From Gammaproteobacteria bacterium (GTDB taxonomy: Bacteria > Pseudomonadota > Gammaproteobacteria > Pseudomonadales > Halieaceae): a DNA stretch of 32,180 nucleotides. This document shows positions 15,945 through 24,165 of the stretch, piece after piece (within the stretch, counting starts at the first letter, position 1; each line of letters starts with the position of its first letter). The stretch lies in contig JAUIEP010000042.1 in the NCBI GenBank assembly GCA_030428835.1, positions 1 to 32,180 of the forward strand. Direction: 5' to 3'. The position numbers and the translations under genes were made by a program. A model generated the notes under the pieces. That model saw only the letters and a program-made list of their open reading frames with translations. It was not told where the DNA came from and did not search any database.

Positions 15945-16706
15945 ATGGATCTCGGACTTTCCGGCAAGAAAGCAGTCATCACCGGTTCCACCCGCGGCAT
16001 CGGTCGCGCCATTGCCAACCTGCTCGCGGACGAGGGCTGCGACCTCGCCATCTGCGCCCGCAACCAGGCGCAGGTCGACAGCGCGGTAGCGGACTTGTCG
16101 GCAAAGGGCGTGAAGGTCACGGGCGCCGTGGTCGACGTGGCTGACAAGGAGGCCTACCAGGGCTGGATCACCAGCGTGGGCGAGGAACTCGGCGGCATCG
16201 ACATCTTCGTACCGAACGTGAGCGCCGGCGGGGGCAGCGTGGACGAAGAGGGCTGGGTCAAGAACTTCAACGTCGACCTGCTGGGCACCACACGCGGTAT
16301 CGAGGCGGCCATGCCGTTCCTGCAGAAGTCCGACGCGGCCGCCATCGTCGTGATCGGCACCACCGCGGCCGTCGAGGAGTTCGCCGCACCGCAGACCTAC
16401 AACGCGATCAAGGCGGCGATCATCGTCCACGCCGAGCAACTGGCGCTGGCGGTGGGCGCAAGCGGCATCCGCGTGAACTGTGTCTCCCCCGGCCCGGTAT
16501 TCATCGAGGGCGGCGACTGGGACTTCATCAAGAACAACATGCCCGATTTCTATGCCGCGACCGAGGCGAAGTTCCTGCGCGGCAAGCTGGGCACGGCAGA
16601 GGAAGTCGCCAACGCGGTAGCGTTCCTGGCCAGCCCGGCGGCGAGCCTCATTACCGGCGTCAACCTGGTCGTCGACGGCGGCATCACCAAGCGCGTACAG
16701 CTCTAG
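15945..16706 (+). CDS. Short-chain dehydrogenase/reductase (atypical active site)
   Basis: A 253-residue SDR. The ATG at 15945 has AGGAG seven bases upstream and fits the fold start (MDLGLSGKKAVITG); the frame can be read from 15855, but those residues look non-coding. TGSTRGIG is at 13-20. The active-site Tyr152 and Lys156 are present (TYNAIK), while the usual Ser is Thr139 and the NAG motif is NVS (91-93). The C-terminus (FLASPAASLITGVNLVVDGG) is standard for FabG-like SDRs. Thr can replace Ser in some SDRs, so activity is plausible. First gene of an operon with a ThuA protein (two bases between stop and start) and an acyl-CoA dehydrogenase. Confidence 0.88.
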   Translation: MDLGLSGKKAVITGSTRGIGRAIANLLADEGCDLAICARNQAQVDSAVADLSAKGVKVTGAVVDVADKEAYQGWITSVGEELGGIDIFVPNVSAGGGSVDEEGWVKNFNVDLLGTTRGIEAAMPFLQKSDAAAIVVIGTTAAVEEFAAPQTYNAIKAAIIVHAEQLALAVGASGIRVNCVSPGPVFIEGGDWDFIKNNMPDFYAATEAKFLRGKLGTAEEVANAVAFLASPAASLITGVNLVVDGGITKRVQL

Positions 16707-16708
16707 TC

Positions 16709-17488
16709 GTGGTAGAGGTCGTGGGCAAGTCAGACCGCGTCGACGTCTACCTGGTCGCCGGCGGCAAATACCACAACATCGACTTCGCGCGGCTTGAGAT
16801 CCTCAAGCTGCTCGCGGAGCAACCGCGCATCAAGGTACAGGTCGGCGCGGACTACTCCGACATCGACGCGATCTGCGCGTGCGACTTCCTCATCAGTTAC
16901 ACCTGCGACGTCGTGCCGACCGCACAGGAGACACAGCGCCTGGTCGACTATATCCGCGGCGGCAGGAAGTGGTTCGCACTGCACGGCACCAATTCCATCC
17001 TGCGCTTTCTCGAGCCGGCCGCCGACGGCGGCCTGCGTGTCGACTGCCCCGAGGAGAACGTGCCGTTCATGGAGATCCTCGGCAGCCAGTTCATGTCGCA
17101 CCCACCGATCCAGCCCTACGAGGTTTACGTGACGGAGCCCGACCACGAACTGGTGAAGGACATTCCCACGTTCACCGTGGACGACGAACTGTACCTGTGC
17201 AAGATGCACGGCGAGCACCGGACACTCATGCACTGCCTGTGGGACGGCGAGGTGGAAGGGTTCGTGCGCGACGACTGGAAGAAAGGCACCGATGTGCAGC
17301 CTGTGCTGTACATCCACCCGTACGGTGCAGGCCAGGTGCTGTACTTCACCCTCGGCCACTGCCGCGGCAAGTACGACATGCAGCCGCTCATCGAGGAGTA
17401 TCCGGAACCCGAGGAAGGCGCGTGGAAGACGGAAGAATACTACGAGGTCCTGCGGCGCGGCATCCGCTGGGCCATGGACCCGGTGTAA
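16709..17488 (+). CDS. ThuA domain-containing protein (cytoplasmic)
   Basis: A 259-residue ThuA-like protein, a class I glutamine-amidotransferase-like fold. Family blocks visible are the N-terminal VDVYLVAGGKYHNID strand, GRKWFALHGTNS (about 85-96), a GSQFMSHPP segment and a late GAGQVLYFTLGH block. The start is GTG at 16709, two bases after the upstream SDR stop; GTG 16721 is an alternative. No signal peptide. ThuA proteins are linked to trehalose and related sugar use with Gfo/Idh/MocA partners, but their reaction is poorly defined, and here the context is an SDR and an acyl-CoA dehydrogenase, which argues for another small polyhydroxylated or cyclic substrate. It is one of three ThuA homologues in the window, and the only one without an export signal. 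Confidence 0.85.
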   Translation: MVEVVGKSDRVDVYLVAGGKYHNIDFARLEILKLLAEQPRIKVQVGADYSDIDAICACDFLISYTCDVVPTAQETQRLVDYIRGGRKWFALHGTNSILRFLEPAADGGLRVDCPEENVPFMEILGSQFMSHPPIQPYEVYVTEPDHELVKDIPTFTVDDELYLCKMHGEHRTLMHCLWDGEVEGFVRDDWKKGTDVQPVLYIHPYGAGQVLYFTLGHCRGKYDMQPLIEEYPEPEEGAWKTEEYYEVLRRGIRWAMDPV

Positions 17489-17527
17489 GGCGCCGCAATC
17501 GCGCAATATGAGCAACAGGCTGTACAC

Positions 17528-18715
17528 ATGAACCTGGACTTCACCGCAGACGAACTCGCCTTCCAGCAGGAGGTGCGGCAGTTCCTGCGCGACAACCTGC
17601 CCGAGCACATCATCGAGGCGACCGCGAACAACGCGAGCGTGTTTGTCGAGAAGGACGTGGCCCTCGAATGGCAGGCCATCCTGGTGGAAAAAGGCTGGGC
17701 CGTACCGGCCTGGCCCGTGGAGCACGGCGGCACCGACTGGACGCCCACGCAGAAATACATCTTCAGTCGCGAGTGCTACCACGCGGGCGCTCCCATGCTC
17801 ATCCCGCTCGGCCTGCTGATGCTCGCCCCCGTGATCATGGCGTTCGGCACGGAAGAACAGAAGCAGGAGTACCTGCCGAAGATACTCTCCGGCGAGCACT
17901 ACTGGTGCCAGGGGTATTCCGAGCCCGGCTCCGGCTCGGACCTCGCCAGCCTCAAACTGAAGGCCGAACCCGACGGCGACGACTACATCGTCAACGGCTC
18001 CAAGATCTGGACCACCCACGCCCACCTCGCGGACCATATTTTCTGCCTGGTGCGCACGGACAACAGCGGCAAACCGCAACAGGGCATCAGCTTCCTGCTC
18101 ATCGACATGGACACCCCCGGGGTGAGCGTGGAGCCGATCATCACCATGGCGGGCGACCACGAGGTCAACCAGGTGTTCTTCGACAACGTGCGCGTGCCCA
18201 TGGCAAACCGCATCGGGGAGGAAAACAAGGGCTGGAGCTACGCCAAGTACCTGCTCGAGTTCGAACGCGGGGGCGGCTTCAGCGCCCACCGCATCCGCCA
18301 CGAAATCGGCAGCCTCAAGGGCCTCATCGCCGACGAACAGACCGCCAACCCCGACTTCGACGCGGACGGCGACATCGAGCGCCGCGTGGCGCGCATCGAG
18401 ATCGACCTCACGGCGCTGGAGATCACGGAGTTGCGCATCCTCTCGGACGTGTCCGGCGGCGGCAACCCCGGGCCGGAGTCGTCGGTGCTGAAACTGGCCA
18501 GCGTGGCCCTGGAGCAGAAGGTGAACGAACTGATGGTGGAGGTGCTCGGCTACAGGGGCTTCGCGATGAACCCCATTCCCGGCGGCTACCCGGTCCGCGA
18601 GGACTATGTCAGCTCGGTGGTGCCGCGCTACCTGAACAACCGTGCCGCATCGATCTTCGGCGGCTCGCAGGAAGTGCAGCGCAATATCATCGCCAAGATG
18701 GTCCTGGGCCTGTAG
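17528..18715 (+). CDS. Acyl-CoA dehydrogenase
   Basis: A 395-residue flavoprotein of normal length. Domain order is standard: an N-terminal helical domain, a middle beta domain with CQGYSEPGSGSDLASL (127-142) and KIWTTHAHLADH (159-170), and a C-terminal helical domain ending in NNRAASIFGGSQEVQRNIIAKMVLGL-type sequence. The position of the usual catalytic Glu (IYEGT) is Gly378. Glu246 in the LEFERGG segment may be the base, as in the isovaleryl-CoA dehydrogenase arrangement (inference). The ribosome-binding site is weak. It is 39 bp after the ThuA gene in the same operon. It probably desaturates a branched or ring-bearing acyl-CoA; the exact substrate is unknown. Confidence 0.93.
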   Translation: MNLDFTADELAFQQEVRQFLRDNLPEHIIEATANNASVFVEKDVALEWQAILVEKGWAVPAWPVEHGGTDWTPTQKYIFSRECYHAGAPMLIPLGLLMLAPVIMAFGTEEQKQEYLPKILSGEHYWCQGYSEPGSGSDLASLKLKAEPDGDDYIVNGSKIWTTHAHLADHIFCLVRTDNSGKPQQGISFLLIDMDTPGVSVEPIITMAGDHEVNQVFFDNVRVPMANRIGEENKGWSYAKYLLEFERGGGFSAHRIRHEIGSLKGLIADEQTANPDFDADGDIERRVARIEIDLTALEITELRILSDVSGGGNPGPESSVLKLASVALEQKVNELMVEVLGYRGFAMNPIPGGYPVREDYVSSVVPRYLNNRAASIFGGSQEVQRNIIAKMVLGL

Positions 18716-18805
18716 CGGCCGCGCACCCACGGGATTGCCCACGGGCCGCCCGTCCCTTAGTATCGCATCCCTACCCGCAGTGTTTTACAAACGAGTGATA
18801 CCCAG

Positions 18806-19924
18806 ATGACAACGATAAGACAGGACCTCACGACAAGGTCGCCCCTGCGCATGCTTGCACTGGCCGCCGGCCTGCTCGTCCTCACCGCCTGCTCCAACGG
18901 CAACAGCCACAACGACAAGCCGAAGAATTTCGAGGAGATCATCGCGCAGGGCATTGCCCGCTACCTCGGGCTCTACACGCCGATGATGACCGAGACCACG
19001 AACGGCATCACGCGGTACACGTTCGGCGCCGGCGACGGCCCGCTCTGCCAGAACGGCAGCGAGTACCACATGGAGACCTTCGACCAGGGCTCGGAGAACC
19101 TCGTGATTTTCATGGAGGGCGGCGGCGCCTGCTGGTCGACCCTGTGCTCCTCCGCGGAGAGCGCGCAATCACTCCAGCAGGTCGGCATCCTCGACCCCAA
19201 CCGCGCCGATAACCCGGTGCGCGACTGGAACCAGGTCTACGTGCCGTACTGCGACGGTGGGCTGCATGCGAGCGACGCCGACAACGACTACGACAACGAC
19301 GGCATCGCGGAGCGACCCCAGCGCGGCCTGCACAACCTGTCCGCTGCCCTGGACGTCGCCGTCACGAACTTCCCCAACCCCCGGCGCATCCTGCTCACGG
19401 GGCAGAGTGGCGGCGGCTACGGCACCACGTTTGCGCTGCCGCTGGTGCGCCACCTCTACCCGGGCGTTCCCATCGAACTCGTGAACGATTCCGGCGTCGG
19501 TATCGGCAAGCCCGGCAATCCTGACTTCATCCGCATGCTGCAGGAAGACTGGAACCAGTCCGCGTTTATTCCGGAGAGCTGCCCGGACTGCATCGGCCCC
19601 GACGGCCACCTCACCAACTACCTCATCTGGCAGATGGACCAGGACCGCAACCTGCGCCGCAGCATGCTGAGCTCGAAGGGCGACGTCGTGATCGCCACCG
19701 CCTTCCTGCAGATCGGCGCCGCGGCGCACGAAACCGCGCTGCTGGAGGAGCTGGCCCAGATGGAAGAGGCCCACCCCGACCGGTTCCGCTACTGGGTGAC
19801 CGACGGCACCGACCACACGTACATCCAGCGCAATCCCGACCAGACCGCCGGCGGCGTGCGGGCCATCGACTTCATCTCGGCCCAGATCGACGGTACGGAC
19901 GACTGGAACTCCACCGTGGACTGA
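18806..19924 (+). CDS. Pectinacetylesterase-family lipoprotein
   Basis: A 372-residue serine esterase of the pectinacetylesterase/Notum family. The N-terminus has a lipoprotein signal with lipobox LTAC, lipidated Cys29. Family marks are FMEGGGACW (102-110), the nucleophile elbow GQSGGGYG with Ser201, NDSGVG (227-232) and a likely catalytic His337 (DGTDHTY). Cysteines are spaced for disulfides (81, 109, 114, 149, 259, 262). A DxDxDG loop at 161-166 could bind calcium. Members remove acetyl or other acyl groups from glycans or lipidated substrates, but there are no pectin genes nearby, so the substrate is open. The start at 18806 lacks a clear ribosome-binding site. A strong terminator follows at once, so it is transcribed alone or as the end of the ACAD operon (90-bp gap). 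Confidence 0.88.
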   Translation: MTTIRQDLTTRSPLRMLALAAGLLVLTACSNGNSHNDKPKNFEEIIAQGIARYLGLYTPMMTETTNGITRYTFGAGDGPLCQNGSEYHMETFDQGSENLVIFMEGGGACWSTLCSSAESAQSLQQVGILDPNRADNPVRDWNQVYVPYCDGGLHASDADNDYDNDGIAERPQRGLHNLSAALDVAVTNFPNPRRILLTGQSGGGYGTTFALPLVRHLYPGVPIELVNDSGVGIGKPGNPDFIRMLQEDWNQSAFIPESCPDCIGPDGHLTNYLIWQMDQDRNLRRSMLSSKGDVVIATAFLQIGAAAHETALLEELAQMEEAHPDRFRYWVTDGTDHTYIQRNPDQTAGGVRAIDFISAQIDGTDDWNSTVD

Positions 19925-19949
19925 GCGGCAACCCTCCCGGAACAGCGCA

Positions 19950-19976
19950 AGGGCACGCGTAGCGTGCCCTTTTTTT
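19950..19976 (+). terminator. Rho-independent terminator after the esterase gene
   Basis: An eight-base-pair perfect stem GGGCACGC / GCGTGCCC with loop GTA (19951-19969) is followed by a run of seven Ts. The TAA of the convergent SDR gene lies inside the T-run. On the other strand the As preceding the stem do not form a second T-run, so it acts mainly for the plus strand. Confidence 0.9.
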
Positions 19977-20802
19977 ATCCCGCCTCCGTGCGGCCGGCGT
20001 GCAGCATCGTGGTCGCGGCCTGCTCGTAGAAAGGGGGTCGCTCGCCGCTGCCCGAGGTCGTGACGCCCGCATCCACCACGAGCGTATGGCCGGTCACCTG
20101 GCGCGCGTCGTCACTCAACAGGTAGAGAATGCCCCTGGCGATGTCCTCGGGCTCGCAGGAAATCCCCAGCGGTGAATTCGAGGCGATGAACGCGGCGGTG
20201 CTCTCCACATCGCCGGCGCCGAGCGCCCGCGTCATCGGCGTGACGGTGCCTCCGGGGGCGATCGCGTTGACGCGGATACCCAGCGGCGCCAGTTCCGCGG
20301 CGGCGGATTTGGTAATGCCCACCACGCCGTGCTTGGCCATGGTGTACACGTGCGGGCCGAGCCCGCCCATCACACCCGCGGTGCTGGACAGGGACACGAT
20401 GCAACCGCGGCGGTGGGGCCGCATGGCACGCGCGGCGTGCTTGATGCCCAGAAACACACCCCGCGACAGTATCGCCATGGTCCTGTCAAACGCGTCCGCG
20501 CTGGTCTGCATGATGGAGCCGACCGCCCCCACCACGCCGGCGTTGTTCACCATGCCGGTGAGCGGCCCCAGTTTCTTCTGCGCCGCCGCCACCGCGCCGG
20601 CGATATCGTCCTCCACGGTGACGTCGGTCCGGCAGAACAGCGCCGACTGCCCGAGCTCCTGCGCCAGGGCGCGGCCAGCCTCCTCCTGCAGGTCGGCGAT
20701 GACCACCCGACCGCCCTCGGCCACCAGCGCCCGCGCCGTGGCCGCGCCTATGCCGCTGGCACCGCCGGTAACAACCACGCAATGATCCCTGAACCTGTCC
20801 AT
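19975..20802 (-). CDS. Short-chain dehydrogenase/reductase
   Basis: A 275-residue classical SDR with TGGASGIG (12-19), NNAG (86-89) and catalytic Ser140, Tyr153 and Lys157 (YTMAK). Asp37 after the second strand (VVIADLQ) suggests NAD+ preference by the usual rule. The C-terminus carries about 30 residues beyond the standard VVDAGVT end. The ATG at 20802 has AGGAG six bases upstream. Its stop lies in the T-tract of the convergent esterase terminator. It is divergent from an acyltransferase gene over 134 bp in which I see no clear operator. Substrate unknown; the sequence style is that of alcohol-oxidising SDRs in degradation clusters. Confidence 0.9.
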   Translation of the reverse strand: MDRFRDHCVVVTGGASGIGAATARALVAEGGRVVIADLQEEAGRALAQELGQSALFCRTDVTVEDDIAGAVAAAQKKLGPLTGMVNNAGVVGAVGSIMQTSADAFDRTMAILSRGVFLGIKHAARAMRPHRRGCIVSLSSTAGVMGGLGPHVYTMAKHGVVGITKSAAAELAPLGIRVNAIAPGGTVTPMTRALGAGDVESTAAFIASNSPLGISCEPEDIARGILYLLSDDARQVTGHTLVVDAGVTTSGSGERPPFYEQAATTMLHAGRTEAG

Positions 20803-20936
20803 GCCGCGCTCCTGTCGTATTTGTTATTGGCCGGTAAGGCTGCCCAGCTTGCCAGATGCGCCGCGCTTGTCCAGCGCTCTGGACAACGTTGCGCCGCTGT
20901 GTAAATGTACCGCCGCACCCCCCTGGAACCCATACA

Positions 20937-21512
20937 ATGAAACAACGCCTGGCGAGCGGGCTGCTGCGCCTACTTGGCTGGCGACTGGAGGGTGCCCGCC
21001 CACAGTTGGATCGCTATGTCCTCATAGCGGCGCCACACACGTCGAACTGGGATTTTCCCCTGATGCTGCTCTTCGCCGCCGCCTACGACATCAAGGTGAC
21101 GTGGATGGCCAAGCACAGCCTGTTCCGGCCACCCATGGGCTGGGTGATGAAATCCCTCGGCGGCATGCCGATCGTGCGCCATGAAAAGCGCAACGTCGTC
21201 GACAGCATGGTCGAGGCCTTCCAGCGCACCAGCAGGCTGGTCCTGGTGGTGCCGACGGAGGGCACCCGCACGCGCGCGCAGCACTGGAAATCCGGCTTCT
21301 ACCACATCGCGCGACAGGCGGGCGTGCCCATCGTCCCCTCCTTCCTCGACTTCGGCAGCAAGCGCGGCGGTTTCGGGCCGCCGCTGGAACTGTCGGGGGA
21401 TGTGCGCCTGGACATGCAGTACTTCCGCGATTTCTATCTCGGGATGCGCGGTTTACATAGCGAAAACTTCGGCCCGATCAGGTTGCCGGAAGAGAACGGG
21501 GAGTCGTCCTAG
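20937..21512 (+). CDS. 1-acyl-sn-glycerol-3-phosphate acyltransferase-like (LPLAT) protein
   Basis: A 191-residue acyltransferase. The catalytic HX4D motif is HTSNWD (about residues 34-39), and the acceptor-binding block is PTEGTRTR (about 105-112). Length is short for PlsC but normal for the compact LPLAT branch that lacks an N-terminal membrane helix pair. The ATG at 20937 is the only good start; the frame extends to 20856, but the extra 27 residues look non-coding. It probably transfers an acyl chain to a lysophospholipid or related acceptor at the inner membrane. Its TAG overlaps the stop of the convergent AraC-type gene in the sequence CTAG. Confidence 0.88.
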   Translation: MKQRLASGLLRLLGWRLEGARPQLDRYVLIAAPHTSNWDFPLMLLFAAAYDIKVTWMAKHSLFRPPMGWVMKSLGGMPIVRHEKRNVVDSMVEAFQRTSRLVLVVPTEGTRTRAQHWKSGFYHIARQAGVPIVPSFLDFGSKRGGFGPPLELSGDVRLDMQYFRDFYLGMRGLHSENFGPIRLPEENGESS

Positions 21513-22588
21513 CCGAGCGACTGCATGCGCTCGCGATAGCCGTTGGGCGTCATACCCGTCCAGCTCTTGAAGGAGCGTACAAATGAACTCGGCTCGGTGA
21601 AGCCGAGGTGCTCCGCCACGTCCGCCACCTTGGCGTCCTGGTTGAGCAACTGGTCGATCGCGACCTCGCAGCGGACCTCGTCCTTCAGCGCCTGGTAGCT
21701 GGTCTCTTCCTTCTGCAGCCTGCGGCGCAGGCTCGATTCCGACATGTGCAGCGTCTTCGCCACCGCCGCGAAAGACGGCAGGCCGCTCGCCAGGTCTATG
21801 CTGACCAGCGACTTGATCGCGGCGCTGGTACTCGCCGGCTGGCTGTCCACCGCGATCAGGTGATAGACGCTGGCGCCGAGAAACTCCTTGAGGGACTCGC
21901 CGGTGTGCACGATACGGCGCTCCAGCACCTTGCGATCAAAACTCAACGTGTTCTCGGCGGCATCGAACTCGATATCGCAGTGGAACACGCGCGCCAGCCG
22001 CGCCTCGTAGGCGTCGCCGATACCGGGCGCCGCGATGCACACCCGGCGACAGTCCAGCCGCTGGCCCGTCAGCCAGCCGCAGAAAGCGCACCACACGATG
22101 AGCCCCGAGGCGCGGGCCAGGGTTTCGCGCGTGTCCGCGCGATCCCAACTGGACGGGGCCATCACGCTGTCGTCACCCTCCAGCTTGACGCGGTAGCTGA
22201 GCCGGGCGAAGGGTTCGCCCGGCTCGTCCAGCAGGCGCACGTTATAGCCCAGCAGCGGGTACAGGAGCCTGTCAAAGCGCTCGGCGACAGCCAGCGCCTC
22301 GCCCAGGGTCCGCGCGGAAATAATGCAACGACACATGAGCTCGAAAGCCTCCGAGCCGAGTCCCGCCGCCCAGGGGATAGGCCGACCCAGGGTCTGCATC
22401 TCACGCACCGCTTCCTGGTAGAGGCGGCTGTAATGTCGCGCGGGAAGCCGCTCGTCACTGTTGAGCGCAAGAATCTTCTGCGGCACCAGGTGGACGCGCG
22501 CGGCGATCGCATCGGTATCGAGACCGATCTTGTCGAGGTAGTCCAGCAGGCGGGCAAACTTGCCCGCCGCGACTGTCAGTTCACTCAT
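21509..22588 (-). CDS. AraC family transcriptional regulator (arabinose_bd/OruR-type N-domain)
   Basis: A 359-residue regulator. The N-terminal ligand domain (about 15-215) is of the type found in OruR/ArgR-like AraC proteins (LPARHYSRLYQEAVREMQ..., then LGEALAVAERFDRLLYPLLG). The C-terminal double helix-turn-helix runs from about 255 to 355, with LPSFAAVAKTLHMSESSLRRRLQKEETSYQALKDEVR and VADVAEHLGFTEPSSFVRSFKSWTGMTPNGYR. Start at 22588 is MSELTVAAGKFARLL. Members usually activate catabolic or lipid genes on binding a small effector. A tandem 20-bp direct repeat 43-82 bp before its start is the likely binding site, placed so that it could control both this gene and the SRPBCC gene at 22790. 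Confidence 0.93.
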   Translation of the reverse strand: MSELTVAAGKFARLLDYLDKIGLDTDAIAARVHLVPQKILALNSDERLPARHYSRLYQEAVREMQTLGRPIPWAAGLGSEAFELMCRCIISARTLGEALAVAERFDRLLYPLLGYNVRLLDEPGEPFARLSYRVKLEGDDSVMAPSSWDRADTRETLARASGLIVWCAFCGWLTGQRLDCRRVCIAAPGIGDAYEARLARVFHCDIEFDAAENTLSFDRKVLERRIVHTGESLKEFLGASVYHLIAVDSQPASTSAAIKSLVSIDLASGLPSFAAVAKTLHMSESSLRRRLQKEETSYQALKDEVRCEVAIDQLLNQDAKVADVAEHLGFTEPSSFVRSFKSWTGMTPNGYRERMQSLG

Positions 22589-22630
22589 AACCTGTCTTGC
22601 GGCCCCGGCCTTCGACTGCCATGGATCTTA

Positions 22631-22670
22631 TTCTGGCGTTCGCAATTGTGTTCTGGCGTGTGCAATTGTG
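22631..22670. promoter_or_regulatory. Tandem 20-bp direct repeat, likely AraC-type operator
   Basis: Two adjacent copies of TTCTGGCGTKYGCAATTGTG (22631-22650 and 22651-22670) match at 18 of 20 positions. AraC-family dimers typically bind direct repeats about two helical turns apart, and the site sits in the 201-bp region between the AraC-type gene and the divergent SRPBCC gene. This is position and pattern evidence only. Confidence 0.65.
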
Positions 22671-22709
22671 GTGGTTGAAAACCGGCGACGAGGCCCGATG
22701 CCCCGCTGG

Positions 22710-22738
22710 TTTTCTCTCGCACGCCCTGCCGCTATGCT
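22710..22738 (+). promoter_or_regulatory. Candidate promoter for the SRPBCC gene
   Basis: TTTTCT (22710-22715) and TATGCT (22733-22738) are separated by 17 bases and lie 40 bp downstream of the tandem repeat and about 50 bp before the SRPBCC start. The match to consensus is moderate, as expected for an activator-dependent promoter. Confidence 0.35.
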
Positions 22739-22789
22739 ACGCATCTCGCCACGCGAAGAAAAGTCACCGGCCCAGGACGCGAGGAACCC

Positions 22790-23293
22790 ATGCCACAGGA
22801 AGCCACCGCCGAGATTATTATCGACCTGCCCCGCGCCGAAGCCTGGGAGAAACTCCGGGACATCTCGCTGGCGCACAATTATGTGCCCGGTATCATCAGG
22901 ACCGAGATCGTCACCGAGCAGCGCGAAGGCGTCGGCGCCAGCCGCTACGTCTACCGCAGTGCGACATCCTACATTCAGGAAACCGTGACCGAGTGGCGCG
23001 AGGGCGAGGGCTTTCGCATCAGGCTGCACCGGGGCGACAAGCCCGCCCCGCCCTTTCGCGAGGCGTTTTTCAACTACCAGTTCGACGACGCCGGAAGCGG
23101 CCGCACCCGCTTCACTGCGACGCTGGGCTACCAGATGCCCTGGGGCGGGTTCGGGGAGTGGCTGGGCAGGCGCATGCTGGGTTTCGTGCAGTCCACGGTA
23201 CAGGACGTCGCCACGGCCATGAAGCTTTACTATGAAACCGGCGAACCCACGACACCCGCCGCACTGAAGGCCTACAAGGCCGCCACGCGTTAA
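22790..23293 (+). CDS. SRPBCC (START-like) family protein
   Basis: A 167-residue single-domain protein of the polyketide cyclase/START-like type, whose helix-grip fold encloses a hydrophobic cavity. It shows the expected opening strand and helix (TAEIIIDLPRAEAWEKLRDISLAHNYVPGI), the mid-barrel alternation (ETVTEWREGEGFRIRLHRG) and the long C-terminal helix (about 115-145). The ATG at 22790 has GAGGA five bases upstream. There is no signal peptide. Such proteins bind or act on lipids, aromatic rings or terpenoids; no catalytic residues can be named. It is divergent from the AraC-type gene with an operator-like repeat between, so expression is probably under that regulator. Its TAA overlaps the stop of the convergent enoyl-CoA hydratase gene (TTAA, 23290-23293). 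Confidence 0.85.
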   Translation: MPQEATAEIIIDLPRAEAWEKLRDISLAHNYVPGIIRTEIVTEQREGVGASRYVYRSATSYIQETVTEWREGEGFRIRLHRGDKPAPPFREAFFNYQFDDAGSGRTRFTATLGYQMPWGGFGEWLGRRMLGFVQSTVQDVATAMKLYYETGEPTTPAALKAYKAATR

Positions 23294-24087
23294 CGCGCCT
23301 GCCAGACAGGCTTCCTTTTCTGCACGAAGGCATTCAGGCCCTCTCGGGTGTCTTCGCTGCGCATCATGTCGTCCAGCACTGGAAACGCGCCGCCCAGTTG
23401 CGCCGCCATGGCCTCCTCCGCGCTCGCGTACCGCAGCCCCTGCAGGGCGCAGTGCTTGGTGGCCCGCACGGCCAGCGGCGCGCACTTGAGGATGCGCCGC
23501 GCGTAATCGCGCGCCACGGCCAACACGTCTTCCGCGGGCACCACCTCGTTGACCAGGCCCAGCGCCAGCGCCTTCTGGGCATCGATGAACTCCGCGGTGA
23601 GCAGGATGGCCATCGCGGGTTTCAGGCCGATGTCGCGCACCAGCCGGTGCATGCCGCTGGCCACCGCGGCCACACCGATCTTCGGCTCGGGCAGGCCGAA
23701 CACGGCGCCCTCCGAGGCGATCACGATGTCACAGGACAGCGCTAACTCGAAACCGCCGCCCACCGCGAGGCCGTTGACGGCCGCGATGATGGGCTTGTCA
23801 CAGCTGAAGCGGTTGGTGAGCCCGCCGTAGCCGGACGGCGGCACCACGTAGTCGTCTTCCGTTTTGGCGCTCGCCATCGCCGCGATATCACCCCCGGCGC
23901 AGAACGCCGCGTCACCGGCGCCCGTGAGAATCGCAATCCACAGCTCGTCGTCGGCCTCGAACTCGTCGAACGCCCGCGCCATCTCGGCGTGGGTCGCCGG
24001 GTTGAGGGCGTTCATGACGTCGGGGCGGTTGATGGTGATCGTGCAGACGCGCTCGTCGCGTTCCACGTTGATATGTGCGTAGTTCAT
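23290..24087 (-). CDS. Enoyl-CoA hydratase/isomerase family protein
   Basis: A 265-residue crotonase-fold enzyme from the ATG at 24087. A longer reading from 24120 adds 11 residues; neither start has a clear ribosome-binding site, but the family normally begins close to MNYAHINVERDERV. Oxyanion-hole segments AFCAGGDI (61-68) and AVNGLAVGGG (103-112) are present. Both hydratase glutamates are in place: Glu114 in GGGFELALSCD and Glu134 in GLPEPKIG. It is therefore likely to hydrate a 2-enoyl-CoA, which would follow the acyl-CoA dehydrogenase step encoded at 17528. It stands alone on the minus strand, converging on the SRPBCC gene with overlapping stops. Confidence 0.9.
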   Translation of the reverse strand: MNYAHINVERDERVCTITINRPDVMNALNPATHAEMARAFDEFEADDELWIAILTGAGDAAFCAGGDIAAMASAKTEDDYVVPPSGYGGLTNRFSCDKPIIAAVNGLAVGGGFELALSCDIVIASEGAVFGLPEPKIGVAAVASGMHRLVRDIGLKPAMAILLTAEFIDAQKALALGLVNEVVPAEDVLAVARDYARRILKCAPLAVRATKHCALQGLRYASAEEAMAAQLGGAFPVLDDMMRSEDTREGLNAFVQKRKPVWQAR

Positions 24088-24165
24088 TGTCCGGTCCAGT
24101 CCGCGCGCGGGAGGCGTCATTGTAGGACCGAAAGCGCCCCTTCAGAAACCCGATTCACCGGACCG

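Noticed and set aside
16730-18742. Long minus-strand open frame (670 codons) across the ThuA and ACAD genes
   Set aside because: Shadow of two well-supported genes with conserved motifs; no domain or ribosome-binding site of its own.
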